Positions 47,784 to 60,547 are shown, counted from the stretch's first letter. The stretch is DNA of 64,000 nt from Multifurca ochricompacta (GCA_022496185.1 WTXG01000001.1:2108001-2172000); one strand, 5' to 3'. Numbers and translations are program-made. Notes: generated from the letters alone by a model not told the origin.

Positions 47784-49805
47784 TCAGTCCAGAGTGAGTG
47801 AAGTGTCGGCTATCCACCTCGCGAATAAGTCCTTTTGGTAGGTTAAGTAAAATTGCTCATTGCAAAGTGTTGAAGAACCCACCAATGATGCTTCGGGCTG
47901 GTCAAAGGTACCATATGTCTAGAGGGAAAAAAAGCGGTCAGTTCACGCAGTTGGAGGGGCCGATGAGAACGACGAACCCGGCTTCATATACGTTCACGAA
48001 GGTAACATTACCCGCTCCAAATCCACCTCCGCCGGCGGAACGGACTTCACCAGCAACACGACCGGAGCGCGCAGTCACCCACTGTATTGAGGGTGCCGCC
48101 TTAAATTCCCTATGGAACTTGTGCTCAAGATTCTCGACCCAAGCCTCGTTTCCCTAGAGAAAACAAAATTGGTCATGGTCACCACGCCTGCCGCGAGGGT
48201 TTCATCAAACGCACGATATAATTGCACACCATATCTGGAAGCCAGGAATGGCGTGTAGTCAAGAATCGCGTCTCTGGGATACGAGAGCATACTCACCGGC
48301 ATTACCAGCGTACACAAGGAGACGGATACCATCGTCAATCAGCTCGGGAAGGAGTATGGCGCTATTATGCATGCCATCACCTTGGAACGTGAACGCCTTT
48401 TGAACGTCCAAGTTGCATGACTCAAATTCCTGGATGGGTCCACGCCAAGTGCAAATTTGTTCTTGGCGTCGTTCATCCATGTCTCAATCCAACCCATCTC
48501 CTTGTAGCAAAGTGGTCCATCTGCGTCCTTGGAGGGGTTACACTTGCGGCGCACATCATATGGATTCAACCCAGTCTCTGAGGTATGGCTCTAAATTTCA
48601 AGGCCAGTCCTCAAGGAGAGCGACTTACGCTGCAGGGGGCCGTAGAGTTGAGTCCAGCAGTACAACCACGCGGGCACACAAGTTAAGCGCGAGCCAAAGT
48701 CATAGCACGACTTGATTAGACGTTGGCATGTGGGCACTTTTGAACGCAACGCCACACATTGTGGGCTCTCGGGATCATCGTAAATCGGGTATGGGCCTTC
48801 GCAGGCATAATCAGGGACAGTAGCCATCTGAATGTAAGGGTCCGTGAGGCCATTCGCAAGGATGACAGATGCCAAGTTAATCTTGGTCAGTTTCGGGGTC
48901 GGCGCAAGAGCAAGCTCCTTATTCCTTTTGTAGATGACAGACGCGATATTTGGTGCGTATGTGCCGCCATAGCTCTCTGCGGCGATATGGAATGGGAGAT
49001 TGGCATATTTCGGGAAACGAGTAATGAATAGCTCGAGGAACGCATAAACATCTAGTCCAGCGACCGGGCTCGTGTCCACAGTTGAACCATCTGATGAATA
49101 CGAGTAACCGACACGGACAGGCTGGTCAAGGAAAATGATGTTGGCGCGCTCATTCCAAGAGTAGGGGTTGACTGTCGTGTTCCTCCCCTCGTCTGTAATA
49201 CGGCACGGGCCGAGTTCAAACAACAGGCCAGTAGAAGAGCTGCAACCAGGACCACCATTGAGCCAGAGAACAAGTGGATCTTTGCTCGGTTTGTTCCTCG
49301 ACTCGAAAAACCTGAAGTCAACATAAGACTTGGGGCACGAGAAGCCAGCAAGGCCGTTACAAACCAAAAGAACAAATGCTTTCCGTCAGTAATGTCAAGG
49401 TAGCCAGAGTACTGTTGGACCGATGGGTCACAGAGACTAGGCTTGGTTGTCCTGAGCTGGTAGTTGGGCAACGCCGAGTTCTTGACAAGCTCATCTTCAA
49501 GTTATAATAAGAGGTCCAGATTGAACCGACAGTGAGGGTACAGCACTAAAACACGTACACACGAGCCCGTTCTCCTTCACAAACTCCCTGTCTTTCTCAA
49601 CCCAAGTTTCTGCCTTGCTCTTGTGCGAAGCATTCGCAACACTGTGAGAGATACGCCCACCGTCATCCTCTTTAGAATGAGTGAGACCCACGGGCACGGC
49701 ATCGACGAATGCTGTAGTATCTCCAAGAACTACTTGTGCGTCATCTGCTGGTGCCGATAAGGCAGCGGGAATGTAAAGTAAGAGTAGGAGGGTCAACGTT
49801 CTCAT
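47784..49805 (-). CDS. Serine carboxypeptidase (S10, CPY-like)
   Basis: Vacuolar or secreted carboxypeptidase. Signal peptide MRTLTLLLLLYIPAALSA, a propeptide, then the mature enzyme: QYSGYLDITDGKHLFFWFFESR, LVLWLNGGPGCSS (substrate loop), IFLDQPVRVGYSYS, nucleophile AAESYGGTYAP, then YAGNADMVCNYIGNEAWVE with the catalytic aspartate in the GNAD turn, and the histidine segment VNVYEAGHMVP. In the nucleophile motif the usual Gly before Glu is Ala. A base is missing at GG 47907-47908 (plus strand): one more C on the coding strand turns HMVPLTSP into HMVPFDQPEASL. The last exon reads DLFARWIADTSLTLD. About seven exons. Confidence 0.9.
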
Positions 49806-50396
49806 CGTCGTAAGTTGCAGTCAGCCTTCTGTAACACCCACACCCACACACATGACCCGTGGGTATGTCACACTTTGTGACTGTGTGACAATGTTTCACC
49901 GCCCCGGCCCTCGGCCAGTCATACCTCCATTTCATAATAATAAAAAAACATATCACATAACATAACATAACATAACATAACATTATAATTACGACAAGTC
50001 GTGTTCAACAGTGCGTGTGGGGTATGCGACTAAAACGTACAAATAACAGATGAGAACGAATGCAAACTACTGCCTGATGTAACGAGAATTTCAATGGTGA
50101 AGAGCGAAGGCACTAAACGCGAGAATTGTGCAGATAGCAGTCTTGCTGCTTTTATGAGATGATGATAAAGTTATGGGTTTTATGCATGTTGGGAGGATGT
50201 TGAGACAGATCATGGGCCTATGTGAAAGTTAATGGCAGGAGATATTCTTGGGCTTGATACATTCCAGAATTTTGGCTGATGTCGTTTTGTTAGCCTCATT
50301 GAAATATTGCAGAGACTCAGATGGTAAAGAGCGGGCAAGAGATAAAGTGAAAAAATATCACGATTCCCGTTGGTCAGATTTCTGAAGGGGATCTTT
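49806..50396. other. Promoter side of carboxypeptidase, with CATAA repeat
   Basis: 590 bp between the carboxypeptidase start and the PUF stop. It contains a (CATAA)n tract at about 49953-49983 and is AT-rich. No gene recognised. Confidence 0.5.
49953..49983. repeat. (CATAA)n microsatellite
   Basis: About six 5-bp units, 150 bp upstream of the carboxypeptidase ATG. Confidence 0.85.
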
Positions 50397-53052
50397 TCAA
50401 TAACCGTAATAAGCACGCTGCAGGACGAGATCGTGGTCAGAAACATAATAATGCCCAATGAACTGCGAAGTTCACCATTCTATCACTGCGTTGTCCGAGG
50501 ATATGATGAGCAAGATAACTCTTAGTCTGCGCAACGTTCACATTACTCACAATAACCAAATTACTTTCGAACCAGTCTTGCAACCACGGAGAGTGACAAT
50601 ATGCCCACGAATCGACTCATACAAGAGTGTGCGTTGGTCCTTGTCAACCTAAGGGGAGTGTAGGGTTAGATCCCAGATGACCCGCAAAGGCTTAGACACA
50701 CGTTCGGAAGGACAGACGCAATTAGCTGGCTTCCGGTAACCGACAAGGCTAGATCGACGATTATGGCCCTACGGCCGCTATGAACTCTATGTAAGCGCAC
50801 GAGTTTGGGCGTAGTAAGCGCTGGGGGTTAGCAAATACCCTTTGGTGGATTCGGCCATGCGTTTTACAAACCTGTCGAGCGTCTCTTTACCGCCTTCCTT
50901 GAGCGCTTTTGTGACAGATTTCGAACCCTGCTCGTTCGTAGCAAATTCGAGAAGTCCGGCGACAAGATGATCCAGCGCCATTTGGCGATGCTTAGCCGAG
51001 CCATGCTCAAGGACTGAATGGGATTCGTGGCTTATAAGTTTTTGTCTGGGGAGAGCACTGAAGTATGCATACTGTGCTGGATGCAGTAAGAGCCCCATTG
51101 ATTCTTGGCAACCTCGCCGAAAACGACGGGACCTTGGTTGAGTAGTTCTTCGACAATTCCATCCTTGGCAGACTCTTCTAGATTTTCGAAAGCATGCTGG
51201 ATTGACCATTAGGGAGAACTCAAAAATGACACAAATACACATGTTCCCACCTGTACCACGAGCGATCCGGTCTCGTGACAGGCAAGTGAAGCCCATTTCC
51301 CCTTCAGGGATTTGTTGACGCTGAATTTAGGCGCCATTAGCCAAAGCACATGAGAAGTGGGCGAGACGCACTATGTAAAGATTGGTGGAGCGGGCGGTGT
51401 CCAAGTCAACTCCATTATCTGCTCAAAGCGTCAACGTAATAAAGCTTCAGATATACAGCAGTAGTTACCTTGCTCCAAACGTGAGACGCGTGTTTGTTTA
51501 CAAGGGTTTGGGCGGGGTCGCCGAGTAGGAGTTCAGAGACAATGAGCAAGCGAACCTCTTCCTCGCAATCCAAAGCCTTCTGAAGAACATGACAACCATA
51601 ACAATTACAGGCAAGTTCGACGATACGACCTCTAGAAGGCACCGAACTCAATTTAGTTTTGGCCGTGTGGTATGATTCAAATACTAAATGCACCTCATGC
51701 ATTGGACTATCTTTCGCCTCTCATCGATGGTCGAAGCCGCTTCCAGGCATCTCTGGACAGCCCAATTGCCGAAACTACCAAGAAAGGTAAATTAGGCCCG
51801 TCATCTGGATAGTTTCGAAGGTGGAAATTACCGGTGAGCCATCATCTCGAATCCCCTGGCGCATATAGCATCGATAATCTTGGCGCGCTCACTAGAATCG
51901 GCAATCTTGAGTTTTTGCTGAAGAAATATGGATGCTTGCTGGTCCGAAGATTTTATAATACGTGAGACGAAGAGGTGGTACGGTGGAGAGGAGGAAGGGT
52001 GCAGAAGCGAAAGAAAATTGATCGGCTGAGGCTGCGCGTCAACGAGATACTTGGATGACGAGTCGAGAAACAGTACCTCATTTCCCTGGATACACCTTGG
52101 GATCCTTGGGGTGACGACGAGATGGCTTTCTGAGGGGGAATGTTATTTTCTTCGGCGACAAGTCCAGAGCTATATTCCCTAACGCAATCTTCCGGGCGGA
52201 GCCAATCGGCGGAAGGCTGCATCCGATCAGAGAACCAGGGCAAATCCTGTGAGGCCCGCCTTTCTCCAACATGCATTAGATTAGTAACGGGAGGAGAGAA
52301 TGCAGAGGGAAGGGACAATTTTTGAGGGAATGACTCGTAAAACGGGAAGTCGTCTTGCGCTTGATAAGGGTGGGAAATATGAGGAGGTGGAAACCGAGGC
52401 AACTGAGCGGGGAAAATGTCCTGGGGGCGATATGTCTCTGTTTGTAGCTGTAGACCCTGAGGAGAAGGGACGGAAGGGTGACAATCATAGGGCATGTCAA
52501 TCTTCAGACACGATGTCCTAGCAGGCGAATCGGTAGGCGTCAGTAGCGAAGATGTTGCAGAAATGGGTGACAGGTCAGGGGAAGTGCTATTGTGCAAACC
52601 AGGAGGTGGAGGGTGCGCAAACGGAATGGGAGAGTTGAGGTCAAGCACGCGGAGAAGCTGTTCTATGTGCTAGGGTTATGTTTTCAAAAGCATAAGCATA
52701 CATTCGCGTATAACATGAAAGTGGCATGATTCACGTTATTGACAGTGTCGGGGCTGGCTTTCTTCCTACCGTCGCCGATAGCCCCAACATCTTTTTTATG
52801 ATCGACACGGAGGAAATCTATGGGGCCAAAAACGTCTTCATCCCTAGCGGATTCTCCAAAGGTAGGGCCACGTCTGTCGTCGGGCCTCACTCTAGCCTTG
52901 TCTTCTTCAGCGTTTTGTGAAAAGGAAGTAATAGCTTGCTGCCAGGAGGCCTCGGTTGGATGAGGTTGAGGGGCCCATATGGACGATGAAAGGCTGCGTG
53001 ATGGAGGTACAATATCCTTCAAGACGGGGATAAATGGCTGAGAGGACCCCAT
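50397..53052 (-). CDS. PUF (Pumilio-family) RNA-binding protein
   Basis: Post-transcriptional regulator that binds 3' UTRs. The first 350 residues are disordered, rich in Ser/Pro/Gln, and carry a DLNSPIPFAHPPPPG stretch. The C-terminal PUF repeats are recognisable by their helix-2 cores: GNWAVQRCLE, CYGCHVLQKAL, HASHVWSK, ETGSLVVQHAF, QWGSYCIQH, EQGSKSVTKAL, VTGSQLIASVLP and KTGSKVIWLF. Several RNA-contact triplets differ from classical Pumilio (for example H-x-x-H-V instead of N-x-x-x-Q), which suggests an altered or weak base code. The terminal exon reads RAYYGY after a chain of small exons; at least eight introns. I recall this PUF type as wide-spread in basidiomycetes. Frame intact where traced. 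Confidence 0.82.
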
Positions 53053-53401
53053 GGTGGGGACAATGAGAACGACGGCACAAGAGAGTGATTCTAGGACGAT
53101 CCATCCTTTTATACAACTCACAACTCTGCATGGGTCCAAAGCCAAAGTGTTCCAACTGAGAGCAGAACCCGTTTTCAGCAAAATGCTCGCCATATTCGGA
53201 CATTTCACACATTCACACACCACTATTTGGTAAATTTCCGTTCTTCGAGTGACACTTCTGGATAACACGAGCAACGTTTTTTGATCAGACTGAGAAGCTT
53301 TGCTTTGGAATTGTGAACGTTGTCATCAGCAATTCGGCTATATCGATAAGATATATCATTATTGCGAAAACTAAAAGACAGACTTCGGTAGGATTGGTAA
53401 T

Positions 53402-53424
53402 GGCAGGCAGGCAGGCAGGCAGGC
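53402..53424. repeat. (GGCA)n microsatellite
   Basis: Five GGCA units just upstream of the PUF start. Confidence 0.85.
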
Positions 53425-56299
53425 CAGAAACTATTTGGAAATGAACGAACGAAATGAACGAATGATATGAATTCATGATTTGATTCGATTCATACACAAT
53501 ATATGGATCGTCAGGAGTTGTAACCGATCAAAATCCACACATGAGCGACGAAGGTAAACAAACGCCCATAGAAGCTGGGAACTCACTCTTTTGGCTCCCT
53601 TTCACGGAGAACAGAACGGAATCAGAACGTCTCGTTTTCTGCTCAAACATATAACATATTGATTGACAGCGTGTTATATTCAGCCAGGCTCACAACCATG
53701 CAATGCGAACAAGTATAAACGTCTCATGGATGCCCCGACACTGAAATACGGTCAGGGAGGATGCAGATCAGATCAAGGGCTAGTGAGAAGCGAATCAAGA
53801 CAGCGGAGGGGGTGCTACAGTGTCCATTGCACCAAACACACACGTACGACATATCGGGGGAGATCGTATACCCCGGTATGAAGGCACTTGATAGGCTCGC
53901 AAAACTCTGCTTCACAAACTCACCGAGCCTAGAACGGTTCAGGAGACGGTCCTCGAGGGCATTGTTATGAGGATAGCCGATGAAGGGTGTGTAAGCGGCT
54001 ATATCAAAAGGTACTCGTCTGTATGCTGCCACACGGAACAGAAGGAACACGTAAGGTCCTCATCTACTCTCGCCATGTTCCACGATTGGTTTGGCGGAGT
54101 GTATTGTCTCCTCAGGTCGCTGGGTCATCTTCACCACAGATAGCAGTTGTACAACACCCTAGCGACCTCATGGGTCTATGAAACAAGGTTGGAAGAAGGA
54201 TAGCTCGTGACAGGGGCACCGGGAACCAGGTAACACATTGCACGACGGAGAAGGAAAAACTACGAACTGCGGCACGAACTCCAACGGGTTTTGGACCTAT
54301 CAAGGCCGTAACACGGAACAATTTCGACCATTGCTCGCGCTCATAGTGAGCAGCTTCTTGCAAGATATTCACGTCATGTTTCCGGTTCGAAAAGTACAAA
54401 CTAACCGATGTACTCACGGTCAGACACCGCCGTCCAAATACATACATAATACAAAAAGACCACGGTTTCCTTTCTGGGTTTCTGGGTCACATATGCAACG
54501 CCACACAAACAAGCGCCCCGGACCGGAATAGAGACCCATGCACACTAATGACGGGCTAACCACCGCGTTGCGTAGACCACGTATTGTGCATGGCCTCGTC
54601 AGGAGTGACGGACCGCAGGACGGAAAAAGCCACTCAAAGACACTCAAGCAGAAAGACAGTGACTGGTTCAGAGCGTGGGATGACGCACGATCCACCGGAA
54701 AACAAGGTTTCGTTTGTCAGATGGGGTCTTGGTATAGCCGTAACTGTCTGGCACGTTATGCTGGCATGAACACGGGCGGCGGCAAGAATACCTTAAACCT
54801 CGTGACATCGGCAAAGCAGAAGCGAATGTTACGGGGCGGTCCAGCCGTAACGGGGCTGTGATGCAAAAGGAGCATACATTATGATAAAACAGAAGGATTG
54901 TCAGGCGAAAGGAAGTAGGGGAAGTGGGTGATAACGGCAAGGAGGCTCCGGTCTGTGCAGCGAAAGAGATGGGAGCCCGGCTGAATCAGGAAAGTAGATA
55001 CGCCGATACGCTGGCTGGGAAACCCCTAGGTGGATACCAAGGTGAACCAAACGAAGTATCTGCTCTGACTGAGATGTGTGGAAAATTGAAACGAGCGGGG
55101 GGCAAGGTGGGAACCAACCAGGCAACCCATGGTACACTTGTAGGACAGGCGGCGGCGGGGGGGGAGGGGGGGTATTGTATCTACACCCTTACCCTTGACT
55201 TCGAAATGAGGTGAGAAAAATCAAATGTCAACACAGAACCACCTCTTGCGACCCGTGTGATCGGGGTGCAAAAGGAGAAGGGAGACAGTTCACGGGTGAC
55301 GGAGGTGGGGTACCCGATGGGGCGGTGCCCAGTCAAACACCTATGGGATCCTAGTGCTTGCGACAAGGTGACGGTTGTTGATGCTTCTTGATAATCATCT
55401 AGGAATGACGGAGCGCGCAGCTGCACCCGAGTACATTCGAGGTGAGGGGATTATGGCATGGCAGGCATAGCAGTTGGGAAGAATGGTAGACAAAGAGAGG
55501 GCACCCGGAACAAGCTGTGCAGGAACGGCCTGACATAACAAAGAAGTGAACGTAGAGACAGCAATGCGGACGGAAAAAGAAGTGGTCATACATAGGGACG
55601 CGATGTAAGCCGATGTTTAACGTGGCAATCGAATCAAAGAAGAGTTGCGAATATGTGTTTATGAAAGAGTCCCGGGAAGATCACACCCACCCGGTTGAGG
55701 CGTTCCCTTTTTTTTTTCTCCTGACCTGACGACATAGAGCCACCACCACTAGGGTGTGTGCAGACAGCAGGGCGGAAGTTCCCTAATGGAGAGAGGAGCA
55801 GAGTTGAGGAAAATATGAAATGAAGAGCAGAAGAGACACGTGTACTGCGAAGGATATATGGTGTGGTGAGGTGGGCCTATACGGGCACAGGGAGGTACAA
55901 AGTGAAAGGGGGGACATGAAGTGGTTAAAAGAAGGCACGTAAGTATGACATTAGGCGTTAGGTTTTCAGTTCAGTTGGAACGCTGGACAAAATAATAAAT
56001 GAGATCCGAGTTGTACCCTTGTATGGGGTCAGAAATGCCAAGTTGTCGATGGCCGCAAGAGATTTAAGTTTACGTCAAAGTACACTTACCAAACGTTGTT
56101 GTGGCATACGCACGTTTATGGAAACGGGGTTTTCATCGGAGCGGACGTGGAATGAGGTCAGAAGAGTTGACGGGTAAGGGAGGAGTGTGGAAAGAGGAGA
56201 TGATGAGAAGGGGAGAGAGAGGATAACAAAGGGGAAAAGGGAAAAGAAGACAGGAGGGAGGGGGAAGAGAAAGTCGGGACGTGATTATGAGAGACGATG

Positions 56300-56352
56300 G
56301 ACGTAGTCGTGGACGTGGTCGTGGACATGGACGTGGACATGGACGACGGGAC
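56300..56352. repeat. Degenerate GTGGAC tandem tract
   Basis: Repeated GTGGAC/GTCGTGGAC/ATGGAC units. On the minus strand this gives alternating Ser-Thr-Met and Arg-Pro-Cys peptides in frames that are surely not genes. Confidence 0.75.
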
Positions 56353-56525
56353 ATGGATATGCGTATGGATATAGACGATGGCGGGATTTTGATCAAAGGC
56401 GGCAAGACGGAAATGAGAAAATGACAGAGGGGAATCCAGAGACCCGGAAATAGTATTTTTTTTCAGGCGCTTGCCGTCGGTGATTCAGGTGCGGGTGGGG
56501 GATTATATTTGATTATTATAATTTA

Positions 56526-56760
56526 TTATGAGTGAGTGAGTGAGTGAGTGAGTGAGCGAGGAAATAAAAAATAATTTAAAATAAAAATAAGATTTAAAAG
56601 CCGATCTGAAGAGTTTGAAGTTGTGGTTGAGGTTGAGGTTGAGGTTGAGGTTGAGGTTGAGGTTGAGTGTGAGTGAGTTGTGAGTGTGAGTGTGAGTGCG
56701 AGTGTAAGTGTGAGTGTGAGTGTGAGGGCGAGGGCGAGGGCGAGAATGCGAGAGTGAATA
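56526..56760. repeat. Block of (GTGA)n, (TTGAGG)n and (GTGAGT)n repeats
   Basis: Three adjacent microsatellites: GTGA x7 near 56530-56557, TTGAGG x6-7 near 56628-56666, and imperfect GTGAGT units to about 56750. They account for a His-Thr/Leu-Asn-rich minus-strand open frame here. Confidence 0.9.
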
Positions 56761-56917
56761 TATGCGCGCGCTTGAGGGGTTTAATGTAAGTAATAGTAAT
56801 GAATTAATGCTGCTTGCCACTATGTAAACCTATTGCCATATAAACGTCCTTCATGCTCACTCCGTCCAACCTTTCCGATACCCTCCTTGCTGGCCTTTCC
56901 GACACCCTCCAAGATTC

Positions 56918-59240
56918 ATGCAGGCACATGCTTCCCCTCTCCTCAGAATCCCTGTCGAGATCTTGGAACGCATCGGTCTCGAGGTCGCCCTCTTACACCC
57001 CCTTGGCCCTCCCGTCGACCTCATAGCCCTCCTTTGTACTTGCAACTATGTCCATCATACCCTCTCCTTCCACCGTTCCAAAGACCTCTACGCAAAAATA
57101 TTCCGTGCCATGTTCGACGTAGACGCACCTCGGCGCAGGTTCGGCCGCAGTGTCCTCCACTCCCGTTTCCTCGCCTCTCAACTCAAAACGTACTGCATCA
57201 CCCTCCAGCGTATTCGTCGGGGAGACATCTTCGCGTTAGACGTTGAAGACGTTCTACGCACTGCTTTCATTATCTTGACTGAGAACGATGGGAAGAATCG
57301 GGCCCAGCTTGAGTGGGCGAATACCTATGACTTTGTCAGTAAGTTTGTCCGCCATCGTTTATGGCAAGACACCGTCAATGGCTGGCCGAGGGATACCCCC
57401 CTACATTCATTGGCACTATGGGTCATGTGGTCTATGACCGATGGGAGTACGTCTCTTCGTTCTATCTCCCTCTTTCCCTCTTTCCCTCTTCTCCCCCCCG
57501 CCTGTCACCTCCATCCTGACTGATCATTCGGTAGACATTCTTGCTCACGAAACCCAAGACGACCGAAATGACCTTATTACGCTTGTTCTTCCTTACGTTG
57601 TTATGGCTTTCAAGGTTTGTTTGTTTTATCTTTCATTTCGCGATTTTCTCATGCCCTACAGTATCTTTCATACCTCGCCCCAGACAATCATTTCTTTCTG
57701 CCCTTCCAGAAGAGTGGGATCACAGCGACCTCGTCTCGCTACGAACCGCTCACGGCGAATATCCCATCTTCCCTGCTCGTGGAGAAAGTATAGTACAAGT
57801 CAACCATTTTGGCCGCGTCATACGCTTCTGCACACCACCTATCACAGCTGCCGCTAAACTCATTTACTTCTCCCGTCGCGAGACGATTCCACTCGGTATT
57901 CCCCCCATGCTTCCCGTCGACCGGCCAGCCGCTCTCGCGCAAGGCATTACTTGGGGTCAGACTCAGGCTGACATCATCGAAGTTAACTCGCACGCCGGCG
58001 CACAATTTGTCCCCGCGTCGCATTGGGACTGGAAGTCAACACTTACACCAGAGCAAAGGCTGATCGAAGAGGATGGCACGTGGAGACGTGACTTGCTTGC
58101 ACCAAGTGCCGCCTGGGATAATGATTGGGAGCGTTTTACAACGTGCTGGGACCCTTGGGCAAATGTTGAATTAAAGGGCACGGTGTACACGTTTGGGTCG
58201 ATGGATGGCCTTTGGCAAGGTCGATTACTGGTATGTTTTGCCTTCTTCACCCTCCTTTCTGGTCCGACCCCTCGACCCTAGATCCCAGATCAGACAGGGT
58301 ATCTGGCACTGGTATCTGACCCTAACTACCCTGAACACTTCGGCGAGACGTCCCCATTCATGTCCACCTGGCCGTTCTTCATGCGCTTGAAGGAACATCA
58401 TTGCATTAGCCCACAAGAGCCAGTACCTCCTGGGGGATCGGATGACGACCCTTTGGATGATGGCATTCGCAATGCGTGGTTTCCTACAGTAGACCTTGTC
58501 CAGCACGGAGTACGTCCTCGCCGTTCATGTGTTAGTCTAACACCATTCTAACTCTTGCTTGTACCATTAGCGTCACACAGTTCTCACCTATCGTCGTGAG
58601 GATGAGATACATAGAACAGAGCACGAAACGTATGAGGAGGGCCAACCCAACTCCCACAATGAAGATGCATGTCTGACTTGCCAAAGTCGCCGCGAGCGCG
58701 GAGAGCAGCCGACGAGCAGCATCGAAGATGGTGCTCCTCTTCGCCACTCGGACTACGAAAATGAGTTCGCGGAAGCCGGTCTTGGGCGGCCATCATTTAG
58801 TGATGATGAGGAAGACACTTACGACACAACCTGTATTGGCATCCGGGATATCATTTTCACTGGAGAGGTGCGCCATTTCGTCTTTTTTCTGACATCCATC
58901 CTCAGCTGACAACGACCGTTTTTTTGCATAGACCGACCTCAATCACGGCATGGCTTGGGGACGGTTTACCTTCCTTGGCCGCGTGCGCCCATGGGATGGC
59001 CTGATTGCATTCGTGCGCCTCCCGGTACGTGTCTTGTTTCCCGAAATTTCTACGAGGGCCCTGTTCGCATTCTAATCCGACTTTTTGCAGACCGACCCGA
59101 ATCAGCGGGGACGATCCAGATGGGTCTTCCGGGGCTACCTTCACTATGGCAAAGTGCTTGTTGGCAGTTGGCGCGGGATGACAATGGACGTCGCATCCAT
59201 TCCTTGGGAAGGTCCCTTTGTCGCCTCGAAGCGTGCCTAG
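56918..59240 (+). CDS. F-box protein (large basidiomycete family)
   Basis: Substrate receptor of an SCF ubiquitin ligase, from a family strongly expanded in mushrooms. The N-terminus holds an F-box-like RIPVEILERIGLEVALLHPLG...LIALLCTCNYVHHTLSF. Later conserved blocks: QLEWANTYDFVSKF, VLPYVVMAFK, GESIVQVNHFGRVIRFC, AAWDNDWERFTTCWDPW, VYTFGSMDGLWQGRLL, SPFMSTWPFFMRLKEHH, CIGIRDIIFTGETDLNHGMAWG, RVRPWDGLIAFVRLP and WVFRGYLHYGKVLVGSWRG. Several introns. A C is missing in CCC 57701-57703: one more gives FLPLPEEWDHSD. A cysteine pair DACLTCQSRRERGE may bind metal. Ligand unknown. Confidence 0.8.
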
Positions 59241-59552
59241 GCAATCATCTCTTGATTTCATGATTGACTCGCGATCCCCACCCCAGTCCTACTCGCCGTG
59301 ATTGCATGTTTCTTGTTTTTGTGTACCTTGCGTTGCCGTCTTGTAAGTATACACACGCTACCTTTGGACTTGTTTTCCCAGTGGCAACACCGTAACGAAC
59401 GGATTCTCGTATTGTGTACTATTCTCAAATTTTCCCCTCCTTTTTGCATACCACTACACTTGCTCATCCATCCAATCTTCGTTTATTGTCTCTTTACGCG
59501 CTATGATATCCCCCCATGCACACATTCCCATTCCCCTTTTGTATCCGATAGA

Positions 59553-59768
59553 TCACCCTCTAGTACTTGTAGATAGAGGCACATAATACAACAACACGCC
59601 CACCATTATGACGACGACGACGATAGCGGCGACGGCGGATTGCGAATAGAGGAAGGGTGATGATGATGTGCATGCGGCTTCGGTACTTAGGATGGCTTCA
59701 TCCAGGGTTCTCCGGTCAGTGGCGCCACTAGGACTAGGGAAGAGCCCGTGACCATTTGCGGGTACCAC
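59553..59768 (-). CDS. Hypothetical 71-residue single-pass membrane protein
   Basis: Small open frame with a convincing hydrophobic helix SAVAAIVVVVIMVGVLLYYV after an Ala/Thr/Ser linker, and only a few residues after it. Such a layout would fit a tail-anchored or short membrane protein. No homologue known to me; it lies downstream of, and convergent with, the F-box gene. Could be chance. Confidence 0.25.
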   Translation of the reverse strand: MVPANGHGLFPSPSGATDRRTLDEAILSTEAACTSSSPFLYSQSAVAAIVVVVIMVGVLLYYVPLSTSTRG

Positions 59769-60547
59769 ACGGGTAGTCAGAGGAGGTGCGGCGTTAGCAC
59801 GTTAGTAGGCTCACTCAGCGCGCTTCACTTCGACAACAACACATGTCTGGTACGCGTGCGCATGAAACCCCCCACCCTCTCCCCCTTACAGCTGATCTGG
59901 TGATGATCATCGAAGGGATCGAAGGCCGAAGGCCAAACATCGACCACTGACTGGTCTAGTCTCGATCTCCACTCTCATCTCGGGCGCCGCACCAATATAC
60001 GCAAGCCGGCGCCCCGTGGCCTTTTCTAATTTTTTTTTTTTCGCTGTCGCTGTCGCTGTGGGGGTGCTTAACCTCAGCCTCCCTAAGGCTCATTTCGACC
60101 GACCACCGACCGAATGTTATCCCGAACGAACCGAAATAAAAATAACTAAAAATTAAAAAAAAAAAACCGTACAATCCTTTAAAAAGTTGCGCTATCCGCG
60201 GGGTCTCATGTTTCATGTTTGTTTATAATGCAATGCAAAAAATGATGGGCATTGACACCCGTCCATCTCATCACGGTACAAGTACCGGCATTGGTGTGAT
60301 GATGGTGGTGATGAAGGGCGAAGGCGAGTAACGACGATAAGCTTCTCAGCATGTTACCAAATAACTATATACAAAAACCAAAAGGATACGGATACGATCA
60401 ATAGACGCCTAGGAGCGCCGCGGCGTCGATGGTCTCCGGGGTTCACGGTGGAGGGATGTTTGTGTATGCGAGCGTGTGCGCGTTTCTTTAAATGACAGCA
60501 GCTACGGAGCGCGGGGTAGAGACGACGAAATGTTGTAGTTGGGTATA

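Larger units (their letters stand above)
53053..56917. other. Long gene-free gap between PUF and F-box genes
   Basis: 3.9 kb between two divergent genes with no motif-bearing ORF. From about 54,900 to 56,500 the plus strand is strongly purine-rich (GGGAGG, GGAGAG, AAGGGG blocks), i.e. CT-rich in the direction of the PUF transcript, so a very long or multi-part 5' leader is possible. The distal end (56300-56760) is packed with simple repeats. Confidence 0.5.

Noticed and set aside
48220..48330. Loss of the catalytic aspartate in the carboxypeptidase (GNAD instead of GDAD)
   Set aside because: The second Asp of the turn, which I take to be the catalytic one, is kept; Asn at the first position is, as I recall, common in basidiomycete enzymes.
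56503..56820. His-Thr and Leu-Asn-rich minus-strand protein
   Set aside because: It is just the translation of the GTGA, TTGAGG and GTGAGT repeats.
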